Of a DNA stretch of 36,089 bases, positions 1 through 8,371 are shown one piece after another (the stretch's first letter is position 1; every line of letters begins with the position of its first letter). The notes beneath the pieces are model-generated. The model saw nothing but the letters and a program-made list of their open reading frames with translations. It made no database searches and was not told the origin of the DNA. The position numbers and the translations under genes are program-made. Source of the DNA: Gammaproteobacteria bacterium (GTDB lineage Bacteria > Pseudomonadota > Gammaproteobacteria > Burkholderiales > Burkholderiaceae_B). The DNA lies in NCBI GenBank assembly GCA_030832095.1, contig JAURJT010000030.1, positions 1 through 36,089 of the forward strand. Direction: 5' to 3'.

Positions 1-143
1 CCCTAAGTCTGGCGCGTTTGTCTTGGCCAAATTTTCGGTTGAGGCGGGACGTGCGGCAGTCAACTCAGCATAGGCTAGTTAGCGTATTTCATAAGTACTC
101 AGTTTTTTGTAACCTGAGATAAAACTTAAGGTGTCAAAATATT

Positions 144-818
144 ATGCAGGTACTATCCGCTGGTCATATTTACCTCGTCGACGATGACGCCTCAATCAGA
201 AGTGCGTTAGCCGGTACGCTCGAGCGTCAAGGCTTTTCCGTGACCCCCTATGCCAGCGCTGCTGAGTTTTTACAAGATGCCACGCCCGTATCACCCGCGG
301 TGATACTGCTCGACATGCGCATGCCTGGCCTAAGCGGCGTTGAGTGTCAGGCCGACTTAGAGCGTCACGGCTGGACCACACCCATTATTTTTATCAGCGG
401 TGAAAGCCTACCCGCGCAAATCGTGCAAGCCATGAAACAGGGTGCAAGCGATTTTTTGTTGAAACCTTTTTCAATGCAAACTTTATTAGTGGCTGTTGAG
501 CGTGCAATTGAAAGAGATCGCGCGACTCATGCACTGTTGGTCAGAACGCTTGCCGTCGAGAAGCTCTATGCAGCGCTGACACCGCGCGAGCGTGAAGTAT
601 TCGAGGCAATCATCGAAGGCAAAACCAACAAGCAAATCGCCGACAGCGATGGCTCTGCCGCAGCCACCATCAAACTACATCGCTCTCGCGTACTATCAAA
701 AATGCAAGTCGAATCGGCCGCAGAGTTAATCGCCTTAACCAGCGGCATTGATATGTCAGCGCTCAGATTGCGCATCCTTGACGTCAAGCACCCACTCGCG
801 CCAGAGCGCCACCATTAA
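144..818 (+). CDS. Two-component response regulator, FixJ/NarL type (REC + LuxR HTH)
   Basis: A 224-residue regulator with an N-terminal receiver domain (about residues 8-120) and a C-terminal LuxR-type helix-turn-helix (about 145-200). The receiver has the acidic pair D13/D14, the phospho-acceptor D57 in LLDMRMPG, S85 and the conserved K107 in LLKPF. The output domain begins with LTPREREV and continues through NKQIAD and TIKLHRSRV. The family is phosphorylated by a histidine kinase and binds DNA; no kinase is visible here, but one could lie upstream of the window. The recognition-helix region (SDGSAAAT) departs from the usual family pattern. AAGG at 128-131 is a distant ribosome site. The last 63 bases overlap the end of the gene on the other strand. 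The domain call is firm; the target genes are unknown. Confidence 0.93.
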   Translation: MQVLSAGHIYLVDDDASIRSALAGTLERQGFSVTPYASAAEFLQDATPVSPAVILLDMRMPGLSGVECQADLERHGWTTPIIFISGESLPAQIVQAMKQGASDFLLKPFSMQTLLVAVERAIERDRATHALLVRTLAVEKLYAALTPREREVFEAIIEGKTNKQIADSDGSAAATIKLHRSRVLSKMQVESAAELIALTSGIDMSALRLRILDVKHPLAPERHH

Positions 819-1823
819 AGCCATCAACACGGGGCCAATAAACAGTCCGACGATTCCCATCGTTTTTACGCCTCCGACTAAACCAAAAAACGTTGGCAAG
901 AATGGCAGCTTGACTGGGCCGCCTACCAAGCGAGGCCGCAGTGTTTTATCGACAATAAAGAGTTCGATCGCGCCCCAGGCAAACAGACTCGCGCCCGCGA
1001 TCGGTGCGCCCGAACCCACCAGATACAACGACACCAAGGTAAAGGACAAGGGCGCACCGCCTGGGATCATCGCCATGAAGGCGGTGATCACCCCTAGCAA
1101 TACCGGCGAGGGTACGCCAGCCACCCAGTAGGCCACACCTAACACGACCCCTTCGCCGATAGCGATCAATCCCATACCCGTCACCGTGGCACTGATTGTG
1201 GCCGGGATCACTCGCGAAAATCGTTGCCACCGCAAAGGCAGTACGCGTTCGCCTAAGACATCCAGCTGACCCACCATCCGATGGCCATCTTTATACACAA
1301 ACAACAACGTGATTAGCATGAACAACAAAGTCAGCATGATGTGAAACGCATTGCCTGTTGCCGACAACACGACGCGATAGATATTGCCGATATGTTGACC
1401 GCTGATCGCCTCGACCAGACTGCCAAGCGCATGGGGTTGACCTAAAAACTGGGCCCAATAACTGCCTAGCCTCTCACCAACATAGGGTAACGCCACAATC
1501 CAGTCAGGCGACGCTACGCCTTCGCGGTTTGCGGTCAAAAGCCAGGCCAACAGGTGACTTGCCTCGTTGACCGAGTAGTACAAGGCAACAGACAACGGCG
1601 CGACAAGCACGAGCAAGATAAATATCAACGCTACGCTTGCCGCCAAGGTGGTGCGACCCCCGCACACCTCTACCCATCTTGAATACAACGGCCAGCTAGC
1701 AAACCCAATGATCAAAGCTGCCAGTACAGGCACGACAAAGCCACTAAAAAAATACACCCCTGCGGCTAATAGCAAAACAAGTAACAGGCGTGCAACGACG
1801 TGCACAGGCAATACCGGCTGCAT
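756..1823 (-). CDS. AI-2E family transporter (PerM-like integral membrane protein)
   Basis: A 355-residue protein with several long hydrophobic stretches: two near the N-terminus (about residues 10-40), one at about 60-85, and a cluster in the C-terminal half. It ends in LFIGPVLMALMVALWREW, typical of the AI-2E transporter/PerM superfamily (Pfam AI-2E_transport). Members of this family export signalling molecules or ions, but substrates are rarely known, so the AI-2 name should not be taken literally. Its ATG shares one base with the TAA of the upstream dehydrogenase (TAATG), which suggests translational coupling. It is the last gene of the minus-strand run and overlaps the convergent response regulator by 63 bases. 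Confidence 0.9.
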   Translation of the reverse strand: MQPVLPVHVVARLLLVLLLAAGVYFFSGFVVPVLAALIIGFASWPLYSRWVEVCGGRTTLAASVALIFILLVLVAPLSVALYYSVNEASHLLAWLLTANREGVASPDWIVALPYVGERLGSYWAQFLGQPHALGSLVEAISGQHIGNIYRVVLSATGNAFHIMLTLLFMLITLLFVYKDGHRMVGQLDVLGERVLPLRWQRFSRVIPATISATVTGMGLIAIGEGVVLGVAYWVAGVPSPVLLGVITAFMAMIPGGAPLSFTLVSLYLVGSGAPIAGASLFAWGAIELFIVDKTLRPRLVGGPVKLPFLPTFFGLVGGVKTMGIVGLFIGPVLMALMVALWREWVLDVKDAQSER

Positions 1824-2770
1824 TAATTCAACACTCGAATCGGGCTACCCGCAGCCCAAGCTTGAATATCTGCTACGACATTTGCGTAAAACACTGCAAA
1901 GTTTTCGGGCGTGACATAGCCCAAGTGCGGCGTGAGCAACGTGCGAGGTGTTTGACGCCAGGCATCGGTGGTTGCCAGAGGCTCGGCGTCATAGACATCG
2001 AGGCCGGCACCCGCAATTTTGCCTTCGGTCAATAATTTTTGCAGCGCTGGCTGATCGATCAAGCCGGCTCGTGAAGTGTTGATCAGGTAGGCGGTTGACT
2101 TCATCGATTGCAAACTGGCGGCATCGACAATACCGCGCGAACGATCGCTTAACACCATGTGCACGCTGATCGCATCCGACGTCGCAAAGAGCTCTTGTTT
2201 CGACACGAGCTTGACGCCAGCTTTGGCGGCACGCTCTTCGGTGAGATTGGGGCTCCAGGCAACAACCTCCATGCCAAACGCCAAACCGACACGCCCGACG
2301 CACTGGCCCAAATGCCCGGCGCCTACCAAGCCCAAGCGCTTAGCTTCGAGCGTCGGGGGCATGGTGGTTTGCCACAAGCCTTTCTGCATATTGGCCGCTT
2401 CTTTAGGAATTTGCTTAAACAGCGCCAGCAGTAATGACCAAGCAAGCTCAGCCGTTGCACCAGTACTTTTTGGGTCTCCGGGTGCGCCACACACATCAAT
2501 GCCCTGAGCGCGGCAAGCCACCATATCGACCGAACTATTGCGCATGCCTGTTGTGACAAGCAAACGTAAATTAGGCAAGGCCTTGATCACTGCTGCCGGG
2601 AAGGCAGAGCGTTCGCGCATGGCGACAATCACGTCGAAAGACTCAAGAGTCTTGGCCAGATCGGCAGGCTGGACATATTCAGAAAAAAACTTGACGTCAG
2701 CGTTCAAGCTATCCCACTTAGCCATGTTGGGGGCAACTTTTAAATAATCATCCAGTACGGCAATACGCAT
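1823..2770 (-). CDS. D-2-hydroxyacid dehydrogenase, NAD-binding
   Basis: A 315-residue member of the D-isomer-specific 2-hydroxyacid dehydrogenase family (phosphoglycerate, glyoxylate and hydroxypyruvate reductase relatives). The Rossmann motif is in GLVGAGHLG near residue 150. The catalytic triad is visible as Arg in NTSRAGLID, Glu in DVYDAEPL and His in LTPHLGYVT. The substrate cannot be told from sequence. I chose the ATG at 2770 because AGGAG sits 6-10 bases upstream; a TTG one codon earlier is possible. It is followed directly by the AI-2E transporter (one-base overlap) and preceded by dsbC with a gap of about 90 bases. Confidence 0.93.
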   Translation of the reverse strand: MRIAVLDDYLKVAPNMAKWDSLNADVKFFSEYVQPADLAKTLESFDVIVAMRERSAFPAAVIKALPNLRLLVTTGMRNSSVDMVACRAQGIDVCGAPGDPKSTGATAELAWSLLLALFKQIPKEAANMQKGLWQTTMPPTLEAKRLGLVGAGHLGQCVGRVGLAFGMEVVAWSPNLTEERAAKAGVKLVSKQELFATSDAISVHMVLSDRSRGIVDAASLQSMKSTAYLINTSRAGLIDQPALQKLLTEGKIAGAGLDVYDAEPLATTDAWRQTPRTLLTPHLGYVTPENFAVFYANVVADIQAWAAGSPIRVLN

Positions 2771-2860
2771 CAAATACTCCTAATTTTTTGTTGTAACAAA
2801 ATAACTACGCAACGAACTGATAGTGACATTGGGTGACATCGCCCGCTGCAGAATGAATCA

Positions 2861-3604
2861 CTACTTCGCCTGTTGTAGGCGTTTTTCAATATCTTCTTTC
2901 GGGATTGCACCGCCCACCCGCGAGCCGTCGGCAAAAAATAAAGCGGGCGTGCCTCGCACCATCAGCTTTTGGCCCAGCGCCACCATCTGATCAATCGGTA
3001 CGTCGCAATTGAGCGTGGCGGGTACTTTGTTCTGAAGCATCCACGCATCCCACACCGCTACGCGATCTGAAGCACACCACACATTACGCACTTTTTGCGT
3101 GGAATCTGGTGACAAGATCGGATATGGGAAAGTAAAGATCGTGACGTTGTTAATACTATCAATTGCTTTTCGCAACTGCTTACAGTAGCCGCAATTTGGA
3201 TCTTCAAAAATTGCCAGTTTGCGCGAACCGTCACCACGCACCTGCTTGAAAGATAACTCAAAAGGTAATTGATCAAAGGGCATTTGTGCCAAAGAGTCTT
3301 GACGTTCGCGGGTGATGTCGCGACGAGTCTTTGCATCGATTAAGGTGCCGTCTAAAACAAAATTCACTTTCTCGTCGGTGTACACCAAATCCATCCCAAG
3401 CTGCACTTCGTACAAGCCATAAGGAGTCAAGCGCACGGCGCTGATAGGCGGATTACCGAAACGCTCTGCAAAAAGTTTTTGCACGGCCTGCGTTTTGGCC
3501 TCGAGGTTCGTATCGACCGCAGGGGCTTTTTGAGCCCAGGTCGCCGACAGACTACCCAACAAACACAGCGCGACAAGCCATTGGAAGTTCATAAATTTTT
3601 TCAA
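2861..3604 (-). CDS. dsbC: Thiol:disulfide interchange protein DsbC
   Basis: A 247-residue periplasmic disulfide isomerase. It has a signal peptide (about residues 1-24, cleavage near ATWA/Q), an N-terminal dimerisation domain, and a thioredoxin-fold domain with active site C138-G-Y-C141 in FEDPNCGYC and the cis-proline loop RGTPALFF. Two more cysteines (in NVWCASD and TLNCDVP) match the structural disulfide of the family. DsbC shuffles wrong disulfides and is kept reduced by DsbD. The start is a TTG at 3604: AGGAG lies 8 bases upstream and gives the leader MKKFMNF. The in-frame ATG at 3592 would leave the ribosome site 20 bases away. Confidence 0.95.
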   Translation of the reverse strand: MKKFMNFQWLVALCLLGSLSATWAQKAPAVDTNLEAKTQAVQKLFAERFGNPPISAVRLTPYGLYEVQLGMDLVYTDEKVNFVLDGTLIDAKTRRDITRERQDSLAQMPFDQLPFELSFKQVRGDGSRKLAIFEDPNCGYCKQLRKAIDSINNVTIFTFPYPILSPDSTQKVRNVWCASDRVAVWDAWMLQNKVPATLNCDVPIDQMVALGQKLMVRGTPALFFADGSRVGGAIPKEDIEKRLQQAK

Positions 3605-3650
3605 CGGTACTGCTCCTGATCGATATGTATGTCTTGCTTAGGCACCACTC

Positions 3651-4853
3651 TTAGCGTGAGGCCCCAGCGATTAAGTATCGCTTAAACAGCGGCGTTTTTT
3701 CAACCGCCGACATCCCAATGTTACGCAACCACACCACCGGTGCACTTTGCGCCTCGAATAACCGATGTAATCCATCTGTCACCACTCGCATCGCCAACAC
3801 GGGCTCAGCGCGCGCGCGGCGATAACGTCTTAACACCATCGCATCGCCAGCGCTACGAAATGCTTCGCGCTCGGCGAGCACCTTGACTAAGGCCTCGACG
3901 TCACCCAATCCCAAGTTTAATCCCTGCCCAGCAAGTGGATGCAAGCGATGGGCTGCGTCACCGACTAAGGCGATGCGCTCACCAATCATTGGCGACTGAT
4001 TTAAAGATAAAGGAAAAGTCTGTAGCGCACCACGAAGCGTGAGCTCGCCCATCCGCCCCGCGGTAAGCGTTGCGAGGCGAAGACTCAGTTGGGTAGCTTG
4101 CTCTGACAACGGCAACCCCAACAACTCTTGCGCCAGCGACTCTCTGAGCGACCAAACCAAAGACACTTGTGAGCCCGCCTGAGTAGAAGGCATCGGCAAT
4201 AAGGCGAGTACGCCTTGCTCGTTAAACCATTGAAAGGCCGTGCCTTGGTGTGGCCGCGCGCAATTCAGATGCGCAACGATTGCCGTGACGCCGTAGGGTT
4301 TGATATCGACAGGCAAACCCGCTGCCGCGCGCAAAGGCGACTGGGCGCCATCAGCTGCGATGAACAGCTCGGCTTGCAAGACGGTGCCTCGGTCGGTCGT
4401 GACGCAGAAATAATCGGCATCACCCGCCTTGCTATACGTCGCAAATTTTTCTTCGATCCAGTTCAAACCAAAAATCTGCACCGCCTGGGTCAACACGCGC
4501 TCGATCTCACCTGACTCGCTAATCCAAGCTAACTCTGGGATCGCCGCCTGCCAGGCGTTTAAGTTGACCAGCCCTGCACCATCACCATGGATCTCCATGG
4601 CCTGCACAGCGGTTAAACGCTGCGCGTCGAGCATATTCCAAACCCCAAGCGACGCTAAAAATCGTTGGCTTGCGGGTGAAATGGCGTACACCCGAGGATG
4701 AAAGACCTCAGGCGTGGCGGGTGCAAACGTCTGGCGAGGGCCCAGCAAGGTGACCTGTTGGCCGCGTCGCGCCAACGCCAGCGCCGTGGCCAGCCCCACG
4801 ATGCCTGTGCCGCAGACAACTATTGAGGTCTTCAAAAGTGGCTCAGCGCGCAC
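3651..4853 (-). CDS. FAD-dependent UbiH/UbiF/VisC-family hydroxylase (ubiquinone biosynthesis)
   Basis: A 400-residue flavoprotein monooxygenase. The N-terminal dinucleotide-binding motif is in VVCGTGIVGLATALAL (about residues 12-27). The second FAD motif, GDAAHRLHPLAGQGLNLGLGD (about 298-318), is the hallmark of the UbiH/COQ6 family, which hydroxylates the ubiquinone ring with O2 and NAD(P)H. Which ring position (UbiH, UbiF or UbiI role) cannot be decided here. It starts at a GTG that overlaps the last 11 bases of mltA, implying coupling, and is followed by dsbC after about 46 bases. Length is normal for the family. Confidence 0.92.
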   Translation of the reverse strand: MRAEPLLKTSIVVCGTGIVGLATALALARRGQQVTLLGPRQTFAPATPEVFHPRVYAISPASQRFLASLGVWNMLDAQRLTAVQAMEIHGDGAGLVNLNAWQAAIPELAWISESGEIERVLTQAVQIFGLNWIEEKFATYSKAGDADYFCVTTDRGTVLQAELFIAADGAQSPLRAAAGLPVDIKPYGVTAIVAHLNCARPHQGTAFQWFNEQGVLALLPMPSTQAGSQVSLVWSLRESLAQELLGLPLSEQATQLSLRLATLTAGRMGELTLRGALQTFPLSLNQSPMIGERIALVGDAAHRLHPLAGQGLNLGLGDVEALVKVLAEREAFRSAGDAMVLRRYRRARAEPVLAMRVVTDGLHRLFEAQSAPVVWLRNIGMSAVEKTPLFKRYLIAGASR

Positions 4854-6126
4854 TAGGTACGCCAGCCTGCTTAGGCCAAAGCACCCACATTTGCCCGGCC
4901 TGTTTCATGCGGCCTGCCTGCGCCCCTGCGGCCTCACCAAACCCCCAATAAAAGTCGGCACGCGCAGCGCCCTTAATAGCAGTGCCCGTATCTTGTGCAA
5001 ACACCAGACGATTCAACGTTTGAGTCGACGCAGGCATTGTCGTGGCTAAAAATACCGGTGTCCCTAAGGGTACAAAATTGGTATCGACTGCAATCGAACG
5101 CTGTGCCATCAAGGGGATCCCGTAGGCGCCTTTAGGCCCGATTTCTGGATCGGTGATGGGCTCTTCTTTAAAAAATACCAAGGCTGGATTGGCATTGAGC
5201 ATCTCGGGCACGCGCGCAGGATTACGTTTAGCCCATTCGCGAATACTTTGCATCGAGGTTTGTGACAACTGCATCTCGCCTTTGTCGGCGAGCCACTTGC
5301 CAATCGACACATACGGGTGCCCGTTATGGTCGGCATACGCGACTCGTATCGTTTGACCCTTACCAGGGCCATCGTTTAGCTGGACACGGCCCGAGCCTTG
5401 TACTTGTAAAAAGAAATTATCAACCGGGTCATTGACCCACACCACGACCGGTGGTTTGCGTGCCGAGGCCTCAAGGCTTGCACGGCTATCGTAAGGCACC
5501 ACTCGATTGCCCTCTAGCTTGCCGCGCACTCGCTTACCGGCAAGTTCTGGATACACTTTGCCCAAATCGATGGTCAGCAAATCAGCGGGAACGGTGTAGA
5601 GAGGCCACTGATAGACGCCGCCCTGCTGACGCGACCCCACCACCAACGGCTCGTAATAGCCCGTCACGATATTGCTGGCGGGTTTGCCATCTGTACCATC
5701 GAGTCGCCAAGGGGCCAGCCACGTTTGCAAAAACTTGCGAACGGCCTCGGGATTATTGGCTGCGGGCGCACGCGCTGGGTCAGTCGCCGCCGCACAGACC
5801 GCTTGCCAGGCGCGCGGCGTTGCACGCGTAGGCCCTGCTAAGTTCAAGGCGGTTGGGCGCATCAACCCAGCACAGTTACGTAAAAAGGTTGTCCAGACCC
5901 CACGCAAATCGTCATTGGTCCAGCCGGGTAGCTCGCCCCAACCAGTCGCCACAAATTTGCTGCCTAACGCACGCGCGGCACTGTCTGCCATCGGAGCCGT
6001 AGGCACCACAACAGGCGCTTGGGCACCTGCTGCCGGACCAGCATCTGGCACGAGCGGCGGGCTTGAACAGGCGGCTAACAGCGCCACCACACCCAACAGC
6101 AGACCTCGAAGAAAAATACGTGGCAT
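4843..6126 (-). CDS. mltA: Membrane-bound lytic murein transglycosylase A
   Basis: An outer-membrane lipoprotein that cleaves peptidoglycan glycan strands to 1,6-anhydro ends. From the ATG at 6126 the protein is 427 residues, with a lipoprotein signal ending in the lipobox L17-A-A-C20. The MltA domain holds TGYYEP and the C-terminal 3D domain contains FAQDTGTAIKGAARADFYWG with the catalytic aspartate region. The open frame extends 37 codons upstream, but that extension would bury the lipobox, so the shorter start is preferred. AAGG lies 11 bases upstream. Its stop overlaps the ubiH-like gene and apaG lies about 58 bases upstream on the same strand. Confidence 0.94.
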   Translation of the reverse strand: MPRIFLRGLLLGVVALLAACSSPPLVPDAGPAAGAQAPVVVPTAPMADSAARALGSKFVATGWGELPGWTNDDLRGVWTTFLRNCAGLMRPTALNLAGPTRATPRAWQAVCAAATDPARAPAANNPEAVRKFLQTWLAPWRLDGTDGKPASNIVTGYYEPLVVGSRQQGGVYQWPLYTVPADLLTIDLGKVYPELAGKRVRGKLEGNRVVPYDSRASLEASARKPPVVVWVNDPVDNFFLQVQGSGRVQLNDGPGKGQTIRVAYADHNGHPYVSIGKWLADKGEMQLSQTSMQSIREWAKRNPARVPEMLNANPALVFFKEEPITDPEIGPKGAYGIPLMAQRSIAVDTNFVPLGTPVFLATTMPASTQTLNRLVFAQDTGTAIKGAARADFYWGFGEAAGAQAGRMKQAGQMWVLWPKQAGVPSAR

Positions 6127-6184
6127 CGCGAGTGACCTTGTCTTTAGCGTTTTAAGAGAGTTTGCTGCTAACGCAACCTGCCCT

Positions 6185-6559
6185 TTAATGCAGCGTGCGG
6201 GGCATAGATAACACAAATTCTGGGATATCAACCTCAAAGGGCACCCCGTTTTCGCCTACGCAATGATAACTGCCGCGCATCGTACCGACAGGCGTTTTAA
6301 GAGGGCAGCCACTGGTGTATTCAAAGGTTTCGCCGGGGCCCAGCAATGGCTGCTGACCCACCACACCCAAACCTCGCACCTCTTGAGCGACTTGTTCGCT
6401 GTCGCTGATGACCCAGTGCCGGCTGATGACCTGAGCAGGCCGCTCGCCGGTATTGGTAATGCGCACCGTATACGCAAACACAAACTGTTGCTTGGCCGGA
6501 TCTGATTGCTCAGGCACAAAGCGAGGCTCGACCGCCACGGTTAACTCAAATGGTTTCAC
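6185..6559 (-). CDS. apaG: ApaG protein (Co2+/Mg2+ efflux-associated, FN3-like fold)
   Basis: The body [19 protein letters not shown] through [20 protein letters not shown] is a typical ApaG, about 124 residues. The family has an immunoglobulin/FN3-like fold and a glycine-rich loop ([13 protein letters not shown]). Its biochemical role is poorly defined; it is linked genetically to cobalt resistance and to ApaH in enterobacteria. I placed the start at the GTG at 6559 because this matches the usual family N-terminus. The frame stays open to 6748 but would then run into rpe. The gene is divergent from rpe and heads the minus-strand run to mltA. Confidence 0.9.
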   Translation of the reverse strand: MKPFELTVAVEPRFVPEQSDPAKQQFVFAYTVRITNTGERPAQVISRHWVISDSEQVAQEVRGLGVVGQQPLLGPGETFEYTSGCPLKTPVGTMRGSYHCVGENGVPFEVDIPEFVLSMPRTLH

Positions 6560-6617
6560 AATGAGATCCAAAGAAAACTGCAATAATGGAACAACTTTAT
6601 TTTGGTTTCCGAACATC

Positions 6618-7328
6618 ATGCCAGAAATGACTGCCCGACCAAAAGCACGTATCGCGCCCAGTATTTTATCTGCTGACTTCGCTCGTTTGGGCGAAGAGGT
6701 CAAAAATGTTGTGGCCGCTGGCGCCGACTGGATCCACTTTGATGTCATGGATAATCACTACGTGCCCAATCTGACCATCGGTCCGATGGTGTGCGAGGCC
6801 ATCCGTCCCCACATCAGCGTGCCCATCGATGTGCATCTGATGGTTGAGCCGGTTGACAGCCTGATCCCCCAATTTTCGAAGGCGGGGGCCAATGTCATCA
6901 CGTTTCACCCTGAGGCCTCGCGGCATGTCGATCGTAGCCTTGCCCTCATTCGCGATCAAGGCTGCCAGGCCGGTTTAGTCTTTAACCCTGCTACGCCCCT
7001 GAGTTGGCTCACCCATGTCATGGATAAGGTCGATATTATTTTGTTGATGTCGGTCAACCCCGGCTATGGGGGTCAAAGTTTTATACCGGGCACTCTGGAT
7101 AAGCTGCGTCAGGTGCGCGCGCTCATCGATGCGCACGTTCAAGCTGGGGGGCAAGCGATTGCCCTTGAGGTCGACGGAGGCGTCAAAGTCGATAATATCG
7201 GCGCCATCCGAGCCGCCGGGGCAGACACCTTTGTTTCAGGTTCGGCGATCTTTGGCCAACCCGATTACGCTGCAGTGATTCAAAATATGCGCGAACAACT
7301 CAAACTTGCTGAAACTCGTTCAATCTAA
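6618..7328 (+). CDS. rpe: Ribulose-phosphate 3-epimerase
   Basis: A (beta/alpha)8 barrel enzyme that interconverts ribulose-5-P and xylulose-5-P in the pentose phosphate pathway. Signature segments are [34 protein letters not shown] (metal-binding His and Asp), [20 protein letters not shown] and EVDGGVK. Start candidates are ATG 6618 and ATG 6627; neither has a strong ribosome site. The open frame extending upstream to 6453 runs inside apaG and is not used. It begins a plus-strand run rpe-gph-trp, an order found in many beta- and gammaproteobacteria. Confidence 0.96.
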   Translation: MPEMTARPKARIAPSILSADFARLGEEVKNVVAAGADWIHFDVMDNHYVPNLTIGPMVCEAIRPHISVPIDVHLMVEPVDSLIPQFSKAGANVITFHPEASRHVDRSLALIRDQGCQAGLVFNPATPLSWLTHVMDKVDIILLMSVNPGYGGQSFIPGTLDKLRQVRALIDAHVQAGGQAIALEVDGGVKVDNIGAIRAAGADTFVSGSAIFGQPDYAAVIQNMREQLKLAETRSI

Positions 7329-7424
7329 GCGTTGAATGACGACGACTTTGCACAGTTTGTGGTTTCGGCCTAGTCCCCCTGTTTGCTAGTCCTACTATCC
7401 TTTTAATAGTCTTGTGTGCCCCTT

Positions 7425-8129
7425 ATGCCTCTTGAATCTCAGTCTTCCTCTTCGTCTTTAGCCTTCGATGCTGTCTTGATTGATCTGGATGGCACGTTAA
7501 TGGACACCATCCCCGATCTGGCCAACGCGGCCAACACCATGCGCCAAGAACTGGGGCTGTCGAGTCTGCCTCAAGCTCAAATTGCGACCTTTATCGGCAA
7601 AGGGGCCAAAAACCTAGTCATGCGCATGCTGACCGTCGATGCCGACCCGGCCTCAATCTCGCCCGAGCTCTTCGAGCGTGCGCGCGAGTCGTATTTTCGT
7701 AATTTGCATCGGGTCAATGGCGATCAGTCGGTCATGTTTGACGGCGTAATACCCGGGCTTGAATTAATGAAAAGTATGGGCCTGCGCCTAGCGGTCGTGA
7801 CCAACAAGGCCACCGAATTTACCTTGCCACTACTCGAACGAACCGGCCTGGCACCCTACTTTCAGGCGGTGGTGTGTGGCGATACCCTGGCGCACGCCAA
7901 ACCGCATCCGGCCCCGATGTTACACGCCTGTGACTTGTTAAAAAGCACGCCCGCACGTAGCGTGACCATAGGCGACTCTATCAACGATGCGCAGTCGGCG
8001 CGCGCCGCTGGTTGTAGCGTTTTAGCCGTGCCCTACGGGTATAACGAAGGTCAAAGCGTGCAAACGCTTGACGTCGATGCTATAGTTGACTCAATTGAGG
8101 CTGCAGCCCACTGGGTGGCGGCGCGTTAA
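7425..8129 (+). CDS. gph: Phosphoglycolate phosphatase (HAD family)
   Basis: A HAD-superfamily hydrolase that dephosphorylates 2-phosphoglycolate, a by-product of oxidative DNA repair. The nucleophile motif is DLDGTLMDT. Motif II is VVTNKAT, motif III includes the lysine in HAKPHPAPM, and motif IV is IGDSINDAQSARAAG. From the ATG at 7425 it is 234 residues, normal for Gph; a GTG nine bases upstream (7416) is an alternative. It sits between rpe and the trp leader, and the trp promoter probably lies inside its 3' end. Confidence 0.93.
   Translation: MPLESQSSSSSLAFDAVLIDLDGTLMDTIPDLANAANTMRQELGLSSLPQAQIATFIGKGAKNLVMRMLTVDADPASISPELFERARESYFRNLHRVNGDQSVMFDGVIPGLELMKSMGLRLAVVTNKATEFTLPLLERTGLAPYFQAVVCGDTLAHAKPHPAPMLHACDLLKSTPARSVTIGDSINDAQSARAAGCSVLAVPYGYNEGQSVQTLDVDAIVDSIEAAAHWVAAR
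8081..8086 (+). promoter_or_regulatory. Possible -10 box of a trp operon promoter
   Basis: TATAGT inside the 3' end of gph would start a transcript near 8094, about 50 bases before the leader-peptide ATG. No good -35 box lies 16-18 bases upstream (best is GTGCAA), so this is a weak call; the trp genes could also be read from upstream. Confidence 0.28.
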
Positions 8130-8145
8130 CACAGATCATTTCAAG

Positions 8146-8217
8146 ATGAAATCATTGAACCTGAACCAACTCGTAACTGGCGCCTCGTGGCGCTGGTGGC
8201 GTTTTTGTCTCGGGTAA
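8146..8217 (+). CDS. trpL: trp operon leader peptide (attenuator peptide TrpL-like)
   Basis: A 23-codon open frame between gph and trpE, starting MKSLNLNQL and containing Ser-Trp-Arg-Trp-Trp-Arg: three Trp codons within four positions (8188-8199). It lies directly in front of an RNA that can form a terminator hairpin ahead of trpE, which is the classical arrangement for ribosome-mediated attenuation. The segment CTGGTGG (8193-8199), made of the two adjacent Trp codons, pairs perfectly with CCACCAG at 8250-8256. The ribosome site is weak (CAAG just before ATG). Stop is TAA at 8215-8217. Confidence 0.85.
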   Translation: MKSLNLNQLVTGASWRWWRFCLG

Positions 8218-8304
8218 GGTTTTGTCAGCAGTCAGTCTCAAGGCTTAGCCCACCAGACTAAACATACAAGCCAAGCCCGTCCAAACATGGTCGGGTTTTT
8301 TTAT
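8193..8304 (+). promoter_or_regulatory. trp attenuator (pause, antiterminator and terminator segments)
   Basis: Segment 1 (8193-8199, over the Trp codons) pairs with segment 2 (8250-8256), seven bases. Segment 2 also contains GGCTT (8242-8246), which can pair with AAGCC (8273-8277) as an antiterminator, a short helix. Segments 3 and 4 form the terminator. A ribosome stalled at the Trp codons would block 1:2, free segment 2 and allow read-through into trpE. The 1:2 and 3:4 helices are clear; the 2:3 helix is only five base pairs by eye. Confidence 0.75.
8273..8304 (+). terminator. Rho-independent terminator of the trp attenuator
   Basis: CCCGTCCA (8276-8283) pairs with TGGTCGGG (8288-8295) around the loop AACA, with one T-T mismatch, and is followed by a run of seven T (8296-8302). 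It lies about 70 bases before the trpE start. Confidence 0.82.
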
Positions 8305-8371
8305 TGTTTTGCCGACCTTTAAAGCGTGTTGCATTTCGCACCTGAAACCGCCCTACGAGAATTGTCTAAAA

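Noticed and set aside
6453..6617. Upstream extension of rpe
   Set aside because: The extra 55 codons lie over the apaG start and 5' region and are unlike the conserved N-terminus of the epimerase.
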